Shown here: piece by piece, positions 15,581 through 23,489 of the stretch
How positions within the stretch are numbered: the first letter of the stretch is position 1
Layout of the letters: the number at the start of each line of letters is the position of its first letter
Assembly (NCBI RefSeq): GCF_900112695.1
Contig: NZ_FOMT01000004.1
Span: 434,001-498,000 of the forward strand
Source: Paenibacillus catalpae
Lineage (GTDB): Bacteria; Bacillota; Bacilli; Paenibacillales; Paenibacillaceae
Reading direction: 5' to 3'
DNA length: 64,000 nucleotides
Notes under the pieces: generated by a model
What the model was told of the DNA's origin: nothing
The model's input: only the letters and a program-made list of their open reading frames with translations
Databases searched by the model: none
Position numbers and translations under genes: made by a program

Positions 15581-17815
15581 TTAAGCGGTCTCCCCGCCGA
15601 ACACGCTTGCCGCAAGAAGCTCCGCCACATCGCGGGCCGCTGTCTGCTCATCGGCTTCCAGCAGCTTGAGCCCGTCTTCCATCATCGTCAGGCAGTACGG
15701 GCAGGCAGAGCCGATCACCGTCGGACGCACCTCCAGCGCTTGCGAGACTCTGGCACGATTAACGCGTACGCCGCTATTTTCCTCCATCCACATCAATCCG
15801 CCGCCAGCCCCGCAGCACATCCCGTTCTCGCGGTTTCTCGCCATTTCCTCAAGCTCAAGGCCCGGAATCGCCTTCAGCACCTCGCGCGGAGCATCATAAA
15901 CCCCGTTATACCGGCCGAGGTAGCAGGAATCATGGTAGGTGACCCGTTCTTTGACGATATGCTCAGGGTTCAGCCGCCCGTCTCTCAACAGTCCGGCCAG
16001 CAGCTCCGTGTGATGTTCGATCTTGACGTCCGACGGAAGCCCAAAGTCGGGGTATTCCTTGCGGAAGGTGTTATACGTATGCGGGCAGGCCGTCACAATC
16101 CGGGTTACTCCGTAACGGGCTATGGTCTCGACATTTTCGCGGCATAATTCCTGGAAAAGAAGCTCGTTGCCAATCCGCCTCGCCGTATCCCCCGAGTTCC
16201 GCTCCTCCAATCCAAGCGTGGCAAAGGATACCCCTGCCCGGTCGAGCAGGCGCACGAGATCATACAGCACCTTCCGGCTTCGGGTATCGTAGGAGCCCAT
16301 GGACCCGGCCCACAGCAGAAACTCCGGCTTCGCCGATCCCGAACGCTTAACCTCCTGCATGGTCCGGACACGGACGCCCGTACGGCTCTCGCAATCGTTA
16401 ATCCATGCCGCACGCTCTGCTCTTGGCAGCCCCCATGGATTGCTTTGACGCTCGATATTTTGCAGCGCGCGCTGGCCGTCGAACGGCAGCCTGCCCTCCA
16501 TCAGCACGAGGTAACGGCGCATATCGATGATTTTGTCGACATGCTCATTGCCAACCGGGCACATCTCCTCGCAGTTGCGGCAGGTGGTGCAGGCCCACAG
16601 CTCCTCCTCGGTCATGACGTCTCCGATCAGCTCCAGCTCTTCCGCCTTCGCGCCCTCCCGGACACCCCATGCCTGCTTCTGCGCGGTCATCGTCGGGATA
16701 ATGGAAGTGACACTGCCTTCCGGACTGTCCTCCCATACCGGAATAAGCGCCCCCATCACATGTGCTCCAGCGAGCTTCCCGCCCATAGCCGTCGGGATCC
16801 AAGGCGACTTGGACGTAATGGCGGCCCCTTTCTCGGTCAGGTGATCCCGAAGCTTCGTCATCAGATGCATCGGCGACAGCAGCTTGCCGGTACTGGAAGC
16901 CGGGCAGACATTTGTACAACGGCCGCATTCGACGCAGGCGTACAGGTCGAGGAGCTGTTTTTGCGTAAAATGCTCGATTTTGCCCACGCCAAAGGACTCG
17001 GCTTCTTCATCCTCCAGATTAAGCGGTGTCAGCCGGCCTACCGGCGCATTACGCCCGAGCCACAAATTAACCGGAGCCGTCAGCAAGTGAAAATGCTTCG
17101 ACTGCGGCACATATACAAGGAAAGACAGCAGCACCAGCAGATGCAGCCACCAGAACAGCTCGTAACCCGCTTCCGATGCGATGCTGCCCGTCGGCATGCC
17201 AAGCTTCCCGATCCAGTCCGCAAGCACGGAGGAGACAGGTGCGTAACGGTCGCTGACAGCATGCGGATCTCCCGTCAGCCGCTCGAAGGCAAGCGTCAGC
17301 AGGACGGTCAGCATCAGGCCTCCGATAAACCATAGAACGAGCGAAGGCTTCCAGCCCCGTTTCAGCCTCGGCAGCTGCTCGACATACCGGCGGAAAGCCC
17401 CGTATAGAACAGCCAGCAGGACAAGGGATACCGTCAGCTCCTGCGACCAGGCGAACTGCCCGTAGAAGGGAAAAGGAATCGGGTGACCGCTGAGCTTCTT
17501 CCAGATGATGTCCGCCGCTCCAAACTGTAGGATGATAAAGCCGTAGAAGTAAATGAAATGCATAACGCCGCTCCGGATATCCCGCAGCAGCTTGCTGTGC
17601 CCAAGCACCTGCCCTGTAACCGAAGGACGTCCGGTCCTCTTCCTCCGCTCATCCGTTGGCATTGCCTCATGTACAGCCATCCGGCCAAGTTTTATATAGC
17701 CGACCCTGCGCAAAACCACTGTTGCAAAAGCTACAGCGGCAAGCCCTATAACCGCCGCGAACAAAATCCACCTGAGTGCAGCTGTCACCTGATATGCAGA
17801 CCACCATTCCAGCAA
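15581..17815 (-). CDS. fadF: FadF-like membrane Fe-S oxidoreductase
   Basis: The 744-residue protein has an N-terminal membrane part of about 250 residues with five or six helices, like respiratory nitrate reductase gamma subunits. Two 4Fe-4S motifs follow (CVECGRCTNVCP and CTTCRNCEEMCPVG), then two CCG domains of the heterodisulfide reductase type (CPHTYNTF; CYLGRYNG with MCCGAGGG). This is the B. subtilis FadF/YwjF layout. It probably takes electrons from reduced ETF and passes them to quinone in the membrane. It is the first gene of the minus-strand group. The divergent etfB on the other side of a 469-bp gap supports this role. Confidence 0.9.
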   Translation of the reverse strand: MLEWWSAYQVTAALRWILFAAVIGLAAVAFATVVLRRVGYIKLGRMAVHEAMPTDERRKRTGRPSVTGQVLGHSKLLRDIRSGVMHFIYFYGFIILQFGAADIIWKKLSGHPIPFPFYGQFAWSQELTVSLVLLAVLYGAFRRYVEQLPRLKRGWKPSLVLWFIGGLMLTVLLTLAFERLTGDPHAVSDRYAPVSSVLADWIGKLGMPTGSIASEAGYELFWWLHLLVLLSFLVYVPQSKHFHLLTAPVNLWLGRNAPVGRLTPLNLEDEEAESFGVGKIEHFTQKQLLDLYACVECGRCTNVCPASSTGKLLSPMHLMTKLRDHLTEKGAAITSKSPWIPTAMGGKLAGAHVMGALIPVWEDSPEGSVTSIIPTMTAQKQAWGVREGAKAEELELIGDVMTEEELWACTTCRNCEEMCPVGNEHVDKIIDMRRYLVLMEGRLPFDGQRALQNIERQSNPWGLPRAERAAWINDCESRTGVRVRTMQEVKRSGSAKPEFLLWAGSMGSYDTRSRKVLYDLVRLLDRAGVSFATLGLEERNSGDTARRIGNELLFQELCRENVETIARYGVTRIVTACPHTYNTFRKEYPDFGLPSDVKIEHHTELLAGLLRDGRLNPEHIVKERVTYHDSCYLGRYNGVYDAPREVLKAIPGLELEEMARNRENGMCCGAGGGLMWMEENSGVRVNRARVSQALEVRPTVIGSACPYCLTMMEDGLKLLEADEQTAARDVAELLAASVFGGETA

Positions 17816-18284
17816 TGGCCACGCCCCCTTTTGCAGCCCTCGATTCGGACAAGCTTATAAGCGTTTTTGACAAGGTGAAACGGCTATCGCCGTCCGTGGC
17901 GGGAGCGCGTTTCAATAAATGCTTGGCATTCAAGCGTAAACGGCTGCACCGTCCTTGGGAGGAGCAGCAACCGTTTTGCGGATGAAATATAAGCACTGTT
18001 TCAAAAATACCGCGGTGCTCCAGTATATGAGCCCTCCAGCATGAACATGCCGCCCCTTTCGCCGCATCGGACGGTCTATTTGGCCGTTCTGCCTCATATC
18101 GTAGCACTGATGGAAAGCGGTTTAGCCGAGCCTTGCGGCGGGGTCATACCCCATCCTGCCAAGCTATCTGTCCTAGCCATTTTGCCCGCGAGGGATTGCT
18201 TGGCTGGACTGCAAAGGGGAGGCGTGATGGACCGGTGAGGAACGTACTTCGAGCTTGGAACAATAGTCTGAGGAGGTTGCTGTT
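17816..18284. other. 469-bp divergent intergenic region
   Basis: This region lies between the leftward fadF-like gene and rightward etfB and must hold both promoters. It contains two related GC-rich hairpins (17877-17976) and a GGGGTATGACCCC-like dyad near 18138-18152. The small frames here on both strands lack ribosome sites and look fortuitous. No canonical promoter stood out by eye. Confidence 0.6.
17877..17976. repeat. Pair of related AAACG...CGTTT hairpins, 62 bp apart
   Basis: GAAACG (17877) pairs with CGTTTC (17908-17913), and AAACGG (17938) with CCGTTT (17971-17976). Both enclose a common pattern, on the minus strand CTCCC-x-GGACGG-x-GCCGTTT. The centres, 17895 and 17957, are 62 bp apart. 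The two units are diverged tandem copies. Confidence 0.65.
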
Positions 18285-19106
18285 GTGCTGAACATTGTCG
18301 TTCTACTCAAGCAGACGTTTGATACGGAAGAAAAAATCATTGTAAAAGATGGCGCCGTCGCCGAAGCGGACGCCAAACTCGTCATCAATCCTTATGACGA
18401 ATATGCCCTGGAGGAAGCGCTGCGCCAGCGCGAGCTGCACGGCGGTGAAGTGCGCGTGGTCTCCTGCGGCGGCGACCGCTCGGAGGAAGCGCTGCGGACA
18501 GCGCTGGCGATGGGGGCGGATGAGGCTATCCGGCTGGACAGCGCTAGCGTGGAGAGTGAGGACAGCTTCGCGCTGGCAACGGCGCTGGCGAAGATCATTG
18601 AGCCGCTGAAGCCGGATCTGCTGCTCGCCGGCTTGTTCGCCGTCGACAGCGGCTCCGGAAGCGTAGCGCTTCAGATCGCGGAGCGGCTGGGACTGCCGCA
18701 TGCATCAGCTGCGGTGAAGCTTGGCATTGTAGGGCCGGATGAGGCCAAGGCATCCGGCGAGCTGCCGCCGGGCGCTGCAGCGGCGGCACGGTTTGCGGTC
18801 GTGGAGCGCGATGTGGAGGGCGACGCGGAGACGGTTGTTATTCCGCTACCGGCGCTTATCACGGCGCAGCAGGGCTTGAACGAGCCGCGATATCCATCGC
18901 TGCCGGGCATTATGAAGGCGAAGCGGAAGCCGCTCGCCCGGGTTTCGGCCGCCGCAGGCGGCGAGGATGAAGGCGCGAGGACTTCGCGCCTTGCGCTCTT
19001 CCCGCCGGCGCCGCGCGCAGCCGGCCGGCGCTTGGCGGGGACGCCGGCCGAGCAGGCGTCCGAGCTCGTGCGCCTGCTGCAGGCGGAGGGGCAGCTGCCG
19101 CAATAG
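18285..19106 (+). CDS. etfB: Electron transfer flavoprotein beta subunit
   Basis: The 273-residue protein begins MLNIVVLLKQTFDTEEKI and has the ETF-beta features NPYDEYALEEAL, AMGADEAIRLD, DLLLAGLFAVDSGSGSVALQIAERLGLP and a C-terminal IMKAKRKPL segment. With EtfA it accepts electrons from acyl-CoA dehydrogenase. The start is GTG with GAGGAGG 8 bp upstream. It reads divergently from the other beta-oxidation genes. The C-terminal tail is GC-rich and longer in Ala/Arg than in typical EtfB. Confidence 0.95.
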   Translation: MLNIVVLLKQTFDTEEKIIVKDGAVAEADAKLVINPYDEYALEEALRQRELHGGEVRVVSCGGDRSEEALRTALAMGADEAIRLDSASVESEDSFALATALAKIIEPLKPDLLLAGLFAVDSGSGSVALQIAERLGLPHASAAVKLGIVGPDEAKASGELPPGAAAAARFAVVERDVEGDAETVVIPLPALITAQQGLNEPRYPSLPGIMKAKRKPLARVSAAAGGEDEGARTSRLALFPPAPRAAGRRLAGTPAEQASELVRLLQAEGQLPQ

Positions 19107-19630
19107 CTGCTGTCGTTCCGCTCCCCTGCTTCGTGCTCGTTTGATACACGGCGTTAATCGTTAAGGTCGGTAATTAACACCGACCTTGACGGAGCCAACT
19201 ACTTATTTATTAATAGGTCCCTTAGGGACCTTATCTTGGTCCGCGCCGCCCGGTTTTGGCTGATTTAGGTCCCTCAGGGACCTTATCCTGGCCGGAGCCA
19301 GCCAACTGGGCGACGTTTGGGCTCCTGCGTTTATCGTTAAGGTCCCTTAGGGACCTTATCCTGGCCGGAGCTGGCTTTTCAAACTGAATTTACTGAACAG
19401 TTTGCTTTATTATGACCCTCACAGGGTCTATTGGGCACAGCTGCATCTAACCGCTGCAAATAAGACCCCCACAGGGTCTTACGCCATGCTGATACCACCT
19501 ATCCTTAGACGATATAGCCCTCGCAGGGCCTTATCGCCTCCCAAGGCATTCCAAACAGAAGGTTACTTCAGCAACGTTTGCGTTCAAATAGAAGCTGCAG
19601 TTCGACCTTCAACAAAGGAGGAATTTGAAA
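19107..19630. other. 524-bp gap between etfB and etfA
   Basis: etfB and etfA normally abut; here they are separated by a gene-free region almost wholly made of seven palindromes (see the repeat entry). No coding frame with a ribosome site is present. Confidence 0.8.
19163..19534. repeat. Array of seven AGGTCCC-type palindromes
   Basis: The units are AAGGTCGGT-N7-ACCGACCTT (19163-19187), AGGTCCC-TTA-GGGACCT (19215-19231), AGGTCCC-TCA-GGGACCT (19267-19283), AGGTCCC-TTA-GGGACCT (19340-19356), GACCCTCACAGGGTC (19414-19428), TAAGACCCCCACAGGGTCTTA (19461-19480 plus one) and GGCCCT-like ATAGCCCTCGCAGGGCCTTAT split at 19514-19534. Arm sequences change but pairing is kept. Centre spacings are about 48, 52, 73, 73, 50 and 53 bp. 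Three spacers share TTATCCTGGCCGGAGC-like sequence. Confidence 0.85.
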
Positions 19631-20614
19631 ATGGGAAGAACGATACTCGTGTTCGCCGAGTGCCGGGACGGCAAGCTGCGCCGCGTGGCGCTTGAGGCGC
19701 TTGGCGCTGCGCGGCGGCTGGCCGGTGCGGACGGCTCGGTCCATGCCGTCCTCGCGGCCCCCGGCGGCGCGGCCGATGAAGCAGCCGCGCTGGCTGCGCG
19801 AGGGGCAGACGTCGTCCATGTCGCGGACGACCCGGCCCTTCGCGCCTTTGCGCCCGAGGCGTACATCGCCGCCTTGCGCGCAGCCATAGAAGCGGCAAGG
19901 CCGGACGCGCTGCTGCTCGGCCATACCGCTATGGGGCGCGAGCTCGCGCCCCGCGCGGCCGCAGCCATCGGCGCCGGCCACGTCGCGGACGTAACCGCCA
20001 TCGACGAGACCGATGGCGTGTTCACGCGGCCGCTCTACGCCGGCAAGGCGTTCGAGCGGCGCAGCTTCGCCCCCGGGCGGCCGTGGGTCGTCACGATCCG
20101 CCCGAACAACTTCGAGCCGGCCGAGACCCTCCCGGCCGGCCAGCCGCAGGGCACCGTGCAGGCGTTGCCGTTCACGGTGCCGCCGCTCCTGACCGCCGTG
20201 CGCTCGCTTGTTCGGCGCGCCGGCGGCCAGATTGATCTCGCCGAAGCCGATGTTGTCGTCTCCGGCGGCAGAGGCGTGCGCAGCACAGCGGGCTTCGAGC
20301 CGCTGCAAGCGCTGGCCGGCGTACTCGGCGGCGCGGTTGGCGCCTCCCGCGGCGCTTGCGATGCCGGCTACTGCGGTTATGCCCTGCAGATTGGGCAAAC
20401 CGGCAAAGTCGTTACGCCGCAGCTCTATATCGCCTGCGGCATAAGCGGCGCGATCCAGCATCTGGCCGGCATGAGCCAGTCGCGCGTCATTATCGCGATA
20501 AACAAAGACCCCGACGCGCCAATCTTCAGCGTCGCTGATTATGGCATCGTCGGGGATCTGTTCGAGGTTGTTCCGTTATTAACGGATGAGTTCCGCAGAA
20601 CGCAATCCGGCTGA
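19631..20614 (+). CDS. etfA: Electron transfer flavoprotein alpha subunit
   Basis: The 327-residue protein has the N-terminal ETF domain (MGRTILVFAECRDGKLRRVALEALGAAR) and the C-terminal FAD domain with VVSGGRGVRS, QIGQTGKVVTPQLYIACGISGAIQHLAGM and AINKDPDAPIFSVADYGIVGDLFEV, all diagnostic of EtfA. AAGGAGG lies 8 bp before the ATG at 19631; an upstream TTG overlaps that spacing and is not needed. Partner of EtfB, carrying electrons from acyl-CoA dehydrogenase to the FadF-like quinone reductase. The N-terminal half is extremely GC-rich, giving a long antisense frame judged spurious. Confidence 0.96.
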   Translation: MGRTILVFAECRDGKLRRVALEALGAARRLAGADGSVHAVLAAPGGAADEAAALAARGADVVHVADDPALRAFAPEAYIAALRAAIEAARPDALLLGHTAMGRELAPRAAAAIGAGHVADVTAIDETDGVFTRPLYAGKAFERRSFAPGRPWVVTIRPNNFEPAETLPAGQPQGTVQALPFTVPPLLTAVRSLVRRAGGQIDLAEADVVVSGGRGVRSTAGFEPLQALAGVLGGAVGASRGACDAGYCGYALQIGQTGKVVTPQLYIACGISGAIQHLAGMSQSRVIIAINKDPDAPIFSVADYGIVGDLFEVVPLLTDEFRRTQSG

Positions 20615-20721
20615 CTAAATAGATTAATCTTTAACCAAATTAATCCCAACAGCAACTTCTCTCAGCTAACGAATCCTCCCTCGTATAAGAATATGAAGAT
20701 TTGTCAGCCAACAAAACAAAC

Positions 20722-20768
20722 AAAGGGACTGTCCCCAAAGCCATCGGCTTATGGGGATCAGTCCCTTT
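20722..20768. terminator. Bidirectional terminator between etfA and the SRAP gene
   Basis: AAAGGGACT-G-TCCCCA pairs with TGGGGA-TC-AGTCCCTTT around a short loop that itself contains GCC/GGC. It lies between convergent genes. Confidence 0.8.
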
Positions 20769-20770
20769 CT

Positions 20771-21448
20771 CTATTTCCATGCAAAATCCGGACGGATCTC
20801 CCGGATGCAGTCCGGCGACTCATAAGCTTCGTCGTTTACCGCATTCGTTACCGGATACGCTCTCATGCGATAGCTGTCCATCGGCTCCAGGTGCTTGCGC
20901 AGCGAACGGAAATCCGAAATACGCGGGTTGAGCCAATCCTCCATGCCCTCTTCATCCATAATAACCGGCACATTAGGCTGCCATTGCGACATCGTTCCGG
21001 TTGCCGGAGCCGTAATCATCGTAAACGCGCGCACCTCTTGCCCGCTGTAATTCCGCCATACGTCGAAGAAGCCCGCGATCCCAAACACTCTGCTGTTCGG
21101 TACGACGATATGCATCGCACGCGAATCCTTCTCTTTTTCACCCTTCTGCCAACCGAAGAACCCGCTGCAAGGCACCACACACCGCTGCTTGCGCAGCATC
21201 CGCTCGAAGAAAGGCTTGCTCGACAGCATCGAGCTGTCCGCATTTACCGAATCCTTCGCCCAGAACGGGAAAAGCCCCCATCTCGCATCGTGCATGGTCC
21301 GGAGCCCCCACCGGTCGTTCATGACGATCGATACCGTCTGCGTCGGCGCCACATTAAACCGGTTCGTATAGCAGTTAATCAGCTGCTCCACCTTAAAAGC
21401 CTCAATCATATCTCCAACATCTGCGGTAATGGAATAACGTTCAATCAT
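20771..21448 (-). CDS. SRAP (HMCES/YedK) family protein with all key catalytic residues replaced
   Basis: The 225-aa fold is clearly SRAP: ERYSITAD, NRFNVAPTQ, RWGLFPFWAKD, KPFFERMLRKQRCVVPCSGFFGWQ, FTMITAPAT and NVPVIMDEEGMEDWL. In active family members the protein starts Met-Cys-Gly-Arg and Cys2 bonds covalently to abasic sites in single-stranded DNA. Here it starts Met-Ile-Glu-Arg. The GFYEW glutamate is Gly (GFFGW), the His-x-Arg-Met-Pro segment reads QWQPNVP, and the Arg of NAR is Asp. Start ATG at 21448 has AGGGGG about 10 bp upstream; the longer frame only adds a Lys/Arg leader with no Cys. I infer a non-catalytic paralogue, perhaps DNA-binding only. Confidence 0.85.
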   Translation of the reverse strand: MIERYSITADVGDMIEAFKVEQLINCYTNRFNVAPTQTVSIVMNDRWGLRTMHDARWGLFPFWAKDSVNADSSMLSSKPFFERMLRKQRCVVPCSGFFGWQKGEKEKDSRAMHIVVPNSRVFGIAGFFDVWRNYSGQEVRAFTMITAPATGTMSQWQPNVPVIMDEEGMEDWLNPRISDFRSLRKHLEPMDSYRMRAYPVTNAVNDEAYESPDCIREIRPDFAWK

Positions 21449-21513
21449 GTAAGATAACCCCCTGCGCTTTTTTACCACAATAGACTCGACTTCAGTCGAA
21501 ACTGAGGTTCGAT

Positions 21514-21584
21514 TTGGCGATAAAACCTACCTATATACACGGTCGCCCATCTTCGAGAGGACTCGATAGTGGTTTTATCACCAA
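21514..21584. repeat. Long imperfect hairpin between the SRAP and AraC genes
   Basis: TTGGCGATAAAACC (21514-21527) pairs with GGTTTTATCACCAA (21571-21584), one mismatch in 14. The enclosed 43 bp contain a second dyad, CTTCGAG-AGGA-CTCGATAG. There is no T-run, so a simple terminator is less likely. It lies in the 176-bp gap upstream of the SRAP gene. Confidence 0.65.
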
Positions 21585-21624
21585 GTATTCGCTTAAGCGC
21601 AGGATGATTATGCGTTCATTTCCA

Positions 21625-22476
21625 TTAATTCGTGAATCGTTTGCGGAATTTGAGCGGCGGCATGCCGGTCTGCGCGGCAAAAAGCCTTGAAAAATGCGGT
21701 GTCTGCCGGAATCCGGTCTCCTCCGCCACCCTTGCGATCGGCCAGTCCGTCTTGATCAGCAGCAGCTTCGCCTGGTCCAGCCGGTAATACAGCAAATACT
21801 GCTGCGGCGTGCAGCCGAACACCTCGGTCATGCAGCGGGTAATGTAATTCGTATGCAGCTGAAGCGCTTCGCTCAGCATCGTATTCGTAATGATGCTCCG
21901 GTAGTTCATTTTCAAATAAGCGGCAGCGCGTTCTGCAACCGAGACCCCTGCCTTCGCCGCATCCGAGCGCCAGCCCTCATCGAGCATCTGCAGCAAATGG
22001 AGAAAACGCTGCTGCCGCTCCCAGAAGGCGCCATGCGAAGAGCTTTGCGCCGCTTCATGCAGCTGGGAGAACAGAAGCTTCGCTTCGTCCGGGAACGATA
22101 AATGCATTTTTTTCGGCAGGCGAATGGCATAGGTGTAATAATCCCCGCGAAGCGAACCGTTCTGGCTCCCCTCCGTCTCCTCCCAGGCTCCAACCGTCTG
22201 AAAATGCACCCAGTCAAATACGGTCTCCTCCTGGCAGGGCTTATACGAGTAGTGCCAGCGGTCCGGCCTCAGAATGAGCACGTCCCCTGCATTTAATGTC
22301 CAACGGTTCCCTTCCTCAGCAATATAAAGCGAGCCCTGCTGGACAAAAAGCAGATCAAATACGCCAAGATTTGTCCGGTTCGGATGCTCTTCCCCCGCAT
22401 GATAGGTTCTCCGATTCGATTCTATGAAAAATGGCAGCGGCGGCGACCGAAAGGTCAGCAGCATTTCCTCCGACAC
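21625..22476 (-). CDS. AraC-family transcriptional regulator with cupin sensor
   Basis: The 283-residue protein has an N-terminal cupin-like ligand domain (YIAEEGNRWTLNAGDVLILRPDRWHYS) and a C-terminal double HTH (AAAYLKMNYRSIITNTMLSEALQLHTNYITRCMTEVFGCTPQQYLLYYRLDQAKLLLIKTDWPIARVAEETGFRQTPHFSRLFAAQTGMPPLKFRKRF). This is the usual AraC/XylS form for sugar-responsive activators. No neighbouring sugar gene is obvious, so its target is probably elsewhere. Confidence 0.93.
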   Translation of the reverse strand: MSEEMLLTFRSPPLPFFIESNRRTYHAGEEHPNRTNLGVFDLLFVQQGSLYIAEEGNRWTLNAGDVLILRPDRWHYSYKPCQEETVFDWVHFQTVGAWEETEGSQNGSLRGDYYTYAIRLPKKMHLSFPDEAKLLFSQLHEAAQSSSHGAFWERQQRFLHLLQMLDEGWRSDAAKAGVSVAERAAAYLKMNYRSIITNTMLSEALQLHTNYITRCMTEVFGCTPQQYLLYYRLDQAKLLLIKTDWPIARVAEETGFRQTPHFSRLFAAQTGMPPLKFRKRFTN

Positions 22477-22636
22477 AATAAACCTCTCCTTGTTGTCTCA
22501 ATATGTGTGTATGTATGCAAAAAATTGATAAAAGCTATTGCCATGTTACCGAAATCAGTGCCATTTGTCTACATTATTCGACAGTATCAATCTATGAAAA
22601 AACCTCTATCGAAAACAAGCTAGTGCTCTATAAAAA

Positions 22637-22670
22637 TAAGCCCTATTCCTCATATAGAAGAATAGGGCTG
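22637..22670 (-). terminator. Terminator of the flavodoxin-region operon
   Basis: AGCCCTATTC pairs with GAATAGGGCT around an 11-nt loop; on the minus strand a TTATTTTTAT tract follows. It ends the operon whose last gene stops at 22678. Confidence 0.85.
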
Positions 22671-22677
22671 TCTGATC

Positions 22678-23460
22678 TTACATCATAATAGCTTCCGCCT
22701 CTGCTGCCGGGCTTACACACTCTTCAAGAAACGGGCAGCGGCTGCATTCCGCTGATCCTTGAACCTTGCGAAGCTGCTGCCCTGGCTCTGAGGCGGCCTC
22801 CTGCATTAAGCTTGCGGCAAGCCTCATATAGTCCTGGGACTGTTCAAGTGTCTCCTTTGTCGGGTACACGATGCGCAGATTGCCGGTTAAGACAGGCAGC
22901 ACCTCAATCCTTACCGGCAGCCGGCCAAATGCGCTGAAGCAAAAAACGGCCGTCAAATGCTGGAACAAGGTGATGATGTCCTCCTCCTCATCCACGATAT
23001 ATTTTCGCACGATGTAATCGGAAGGCTCACCGCTCTCGCTGCCAAGCACAAGCTGAAAAATTTGCGTCAGCTCCACCTGAAGCTCCGGCACAAATACTTG
23101 ATGTTGCTCGAATACTATCATTGGAACAGAAGATAATTCCGTCATTAACAAGGGATTAAGACCGTTAATCAGTTGCTGCTTAATGGACCAGTAATGCTCG
23201 GGCGATTCAAACTTGGTCACCTTGTTGGTCCACCATTGCTCCAGCATGTCCGGGATAGAGAGCTTGCTCCGCTCCTTCTCGGGCGTCATATAAAAAGCAT
23301 TCACCACATGGCTGACAGCCAGCTGGGCAAGCTGCATCCAATTGACCTCTGCCTTGGCTGATGGCCCGGCCCCCTGCCGTTTGACGTACCGGTAAGGACA
23401 TCTCAGAAACTCCTCCAGCTTATAATCTTCAATTACCGTCCCTTTCGCCGCAGTGCTCAA
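22678..23460 (-). CDS. PD-(D/E)XK-like protein with a Cas4/AddB-type cysteine set
   Basis: The 260-residue protein has one N-terminal Cys in LEEFLRCPYRYVKR and a C-terminal CSRCPFLEEC (C-x2-C-x5-C). This spacing matches the 4Fe-4S-holding cysteines of AddB and Cas4 nucleases of the RecB/PD-(D/E)XK group, and LRCPYRY is typical of that fold. The expected catalytic Asp and Glu-x-Lys are not clear (GEPSDYIVRKYIVDEEED is the best candidate), so activity is doubtful. No cas or add genes are near. It is the last gene of a likely Fur-controlled operon, 29 bp after flavodoxin. An iron-sulfur protein in an iron-starvation operon is notable. Confidence 0.6.
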   Translation of the reverse strand: MSTAAKGTVIEDYKLEEFLRCPYRYVKRQGAGPSAKAEVNWMQLAQLAVSHVVNAFYMTPEKERSKLSIPDMLEQWWTNKVTKFESPEHYWSIKQQLINGLNPLLMTELSSVPMIVFEQHQVFVPELQVELTQIFQLVLGSESGEPSDYIVRKYIVDEEEDIITLFQHLTAVFCFSAFGRLPVRIEVLPVLTGNLRIVYPTKETLEQSQDYMRLAASLMQEAASEPGQQLRKVQGSAECSRCPFLEECVSPAAEAEAIMM

Positions 23461-23489
23461 GCCGGCCGCCTCCTCATGGATTACAGGAT

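Noticed and set aside
17667..18107. 146-codon minus-strand frame upstream of the fadF-like gene
   Set aside because: It overlaps the start of the fadF-like gene in another frame, crosses the tandem hairpins and has no family pattern.
15512..18284. FadR operator (TGAATGA-type) in the beta-oxidation promoters
   Set aside because: Looked for by eye upstream of the fadN-, fadF- and etfB-like genes; no adequate match was seen.
19163..19534. CRISPR array, because of regular spacing
   Set aside because: Repeats are 15-25 bp, palindromic and not identical; spacers differ in length (about 30-55 bp) and some are similar to each other; no cas genes are nearby.
19568..20461. 297-codon antisense frame over etfA
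   Set aside because: It follows from extreme GC at third positions of etfA; the product is low-complexity Arg/Ala/Gly and has no ribosome site. The same holds for long antisense frames over fadN, the ligase and ilvA.
22678..23460. Cas4 of a CRISPR system
   Set aside because: Only the cysteine pattern agrees; catalytic residues are unclear and the neighbours are flavodoxin-type genes, not cas genes.
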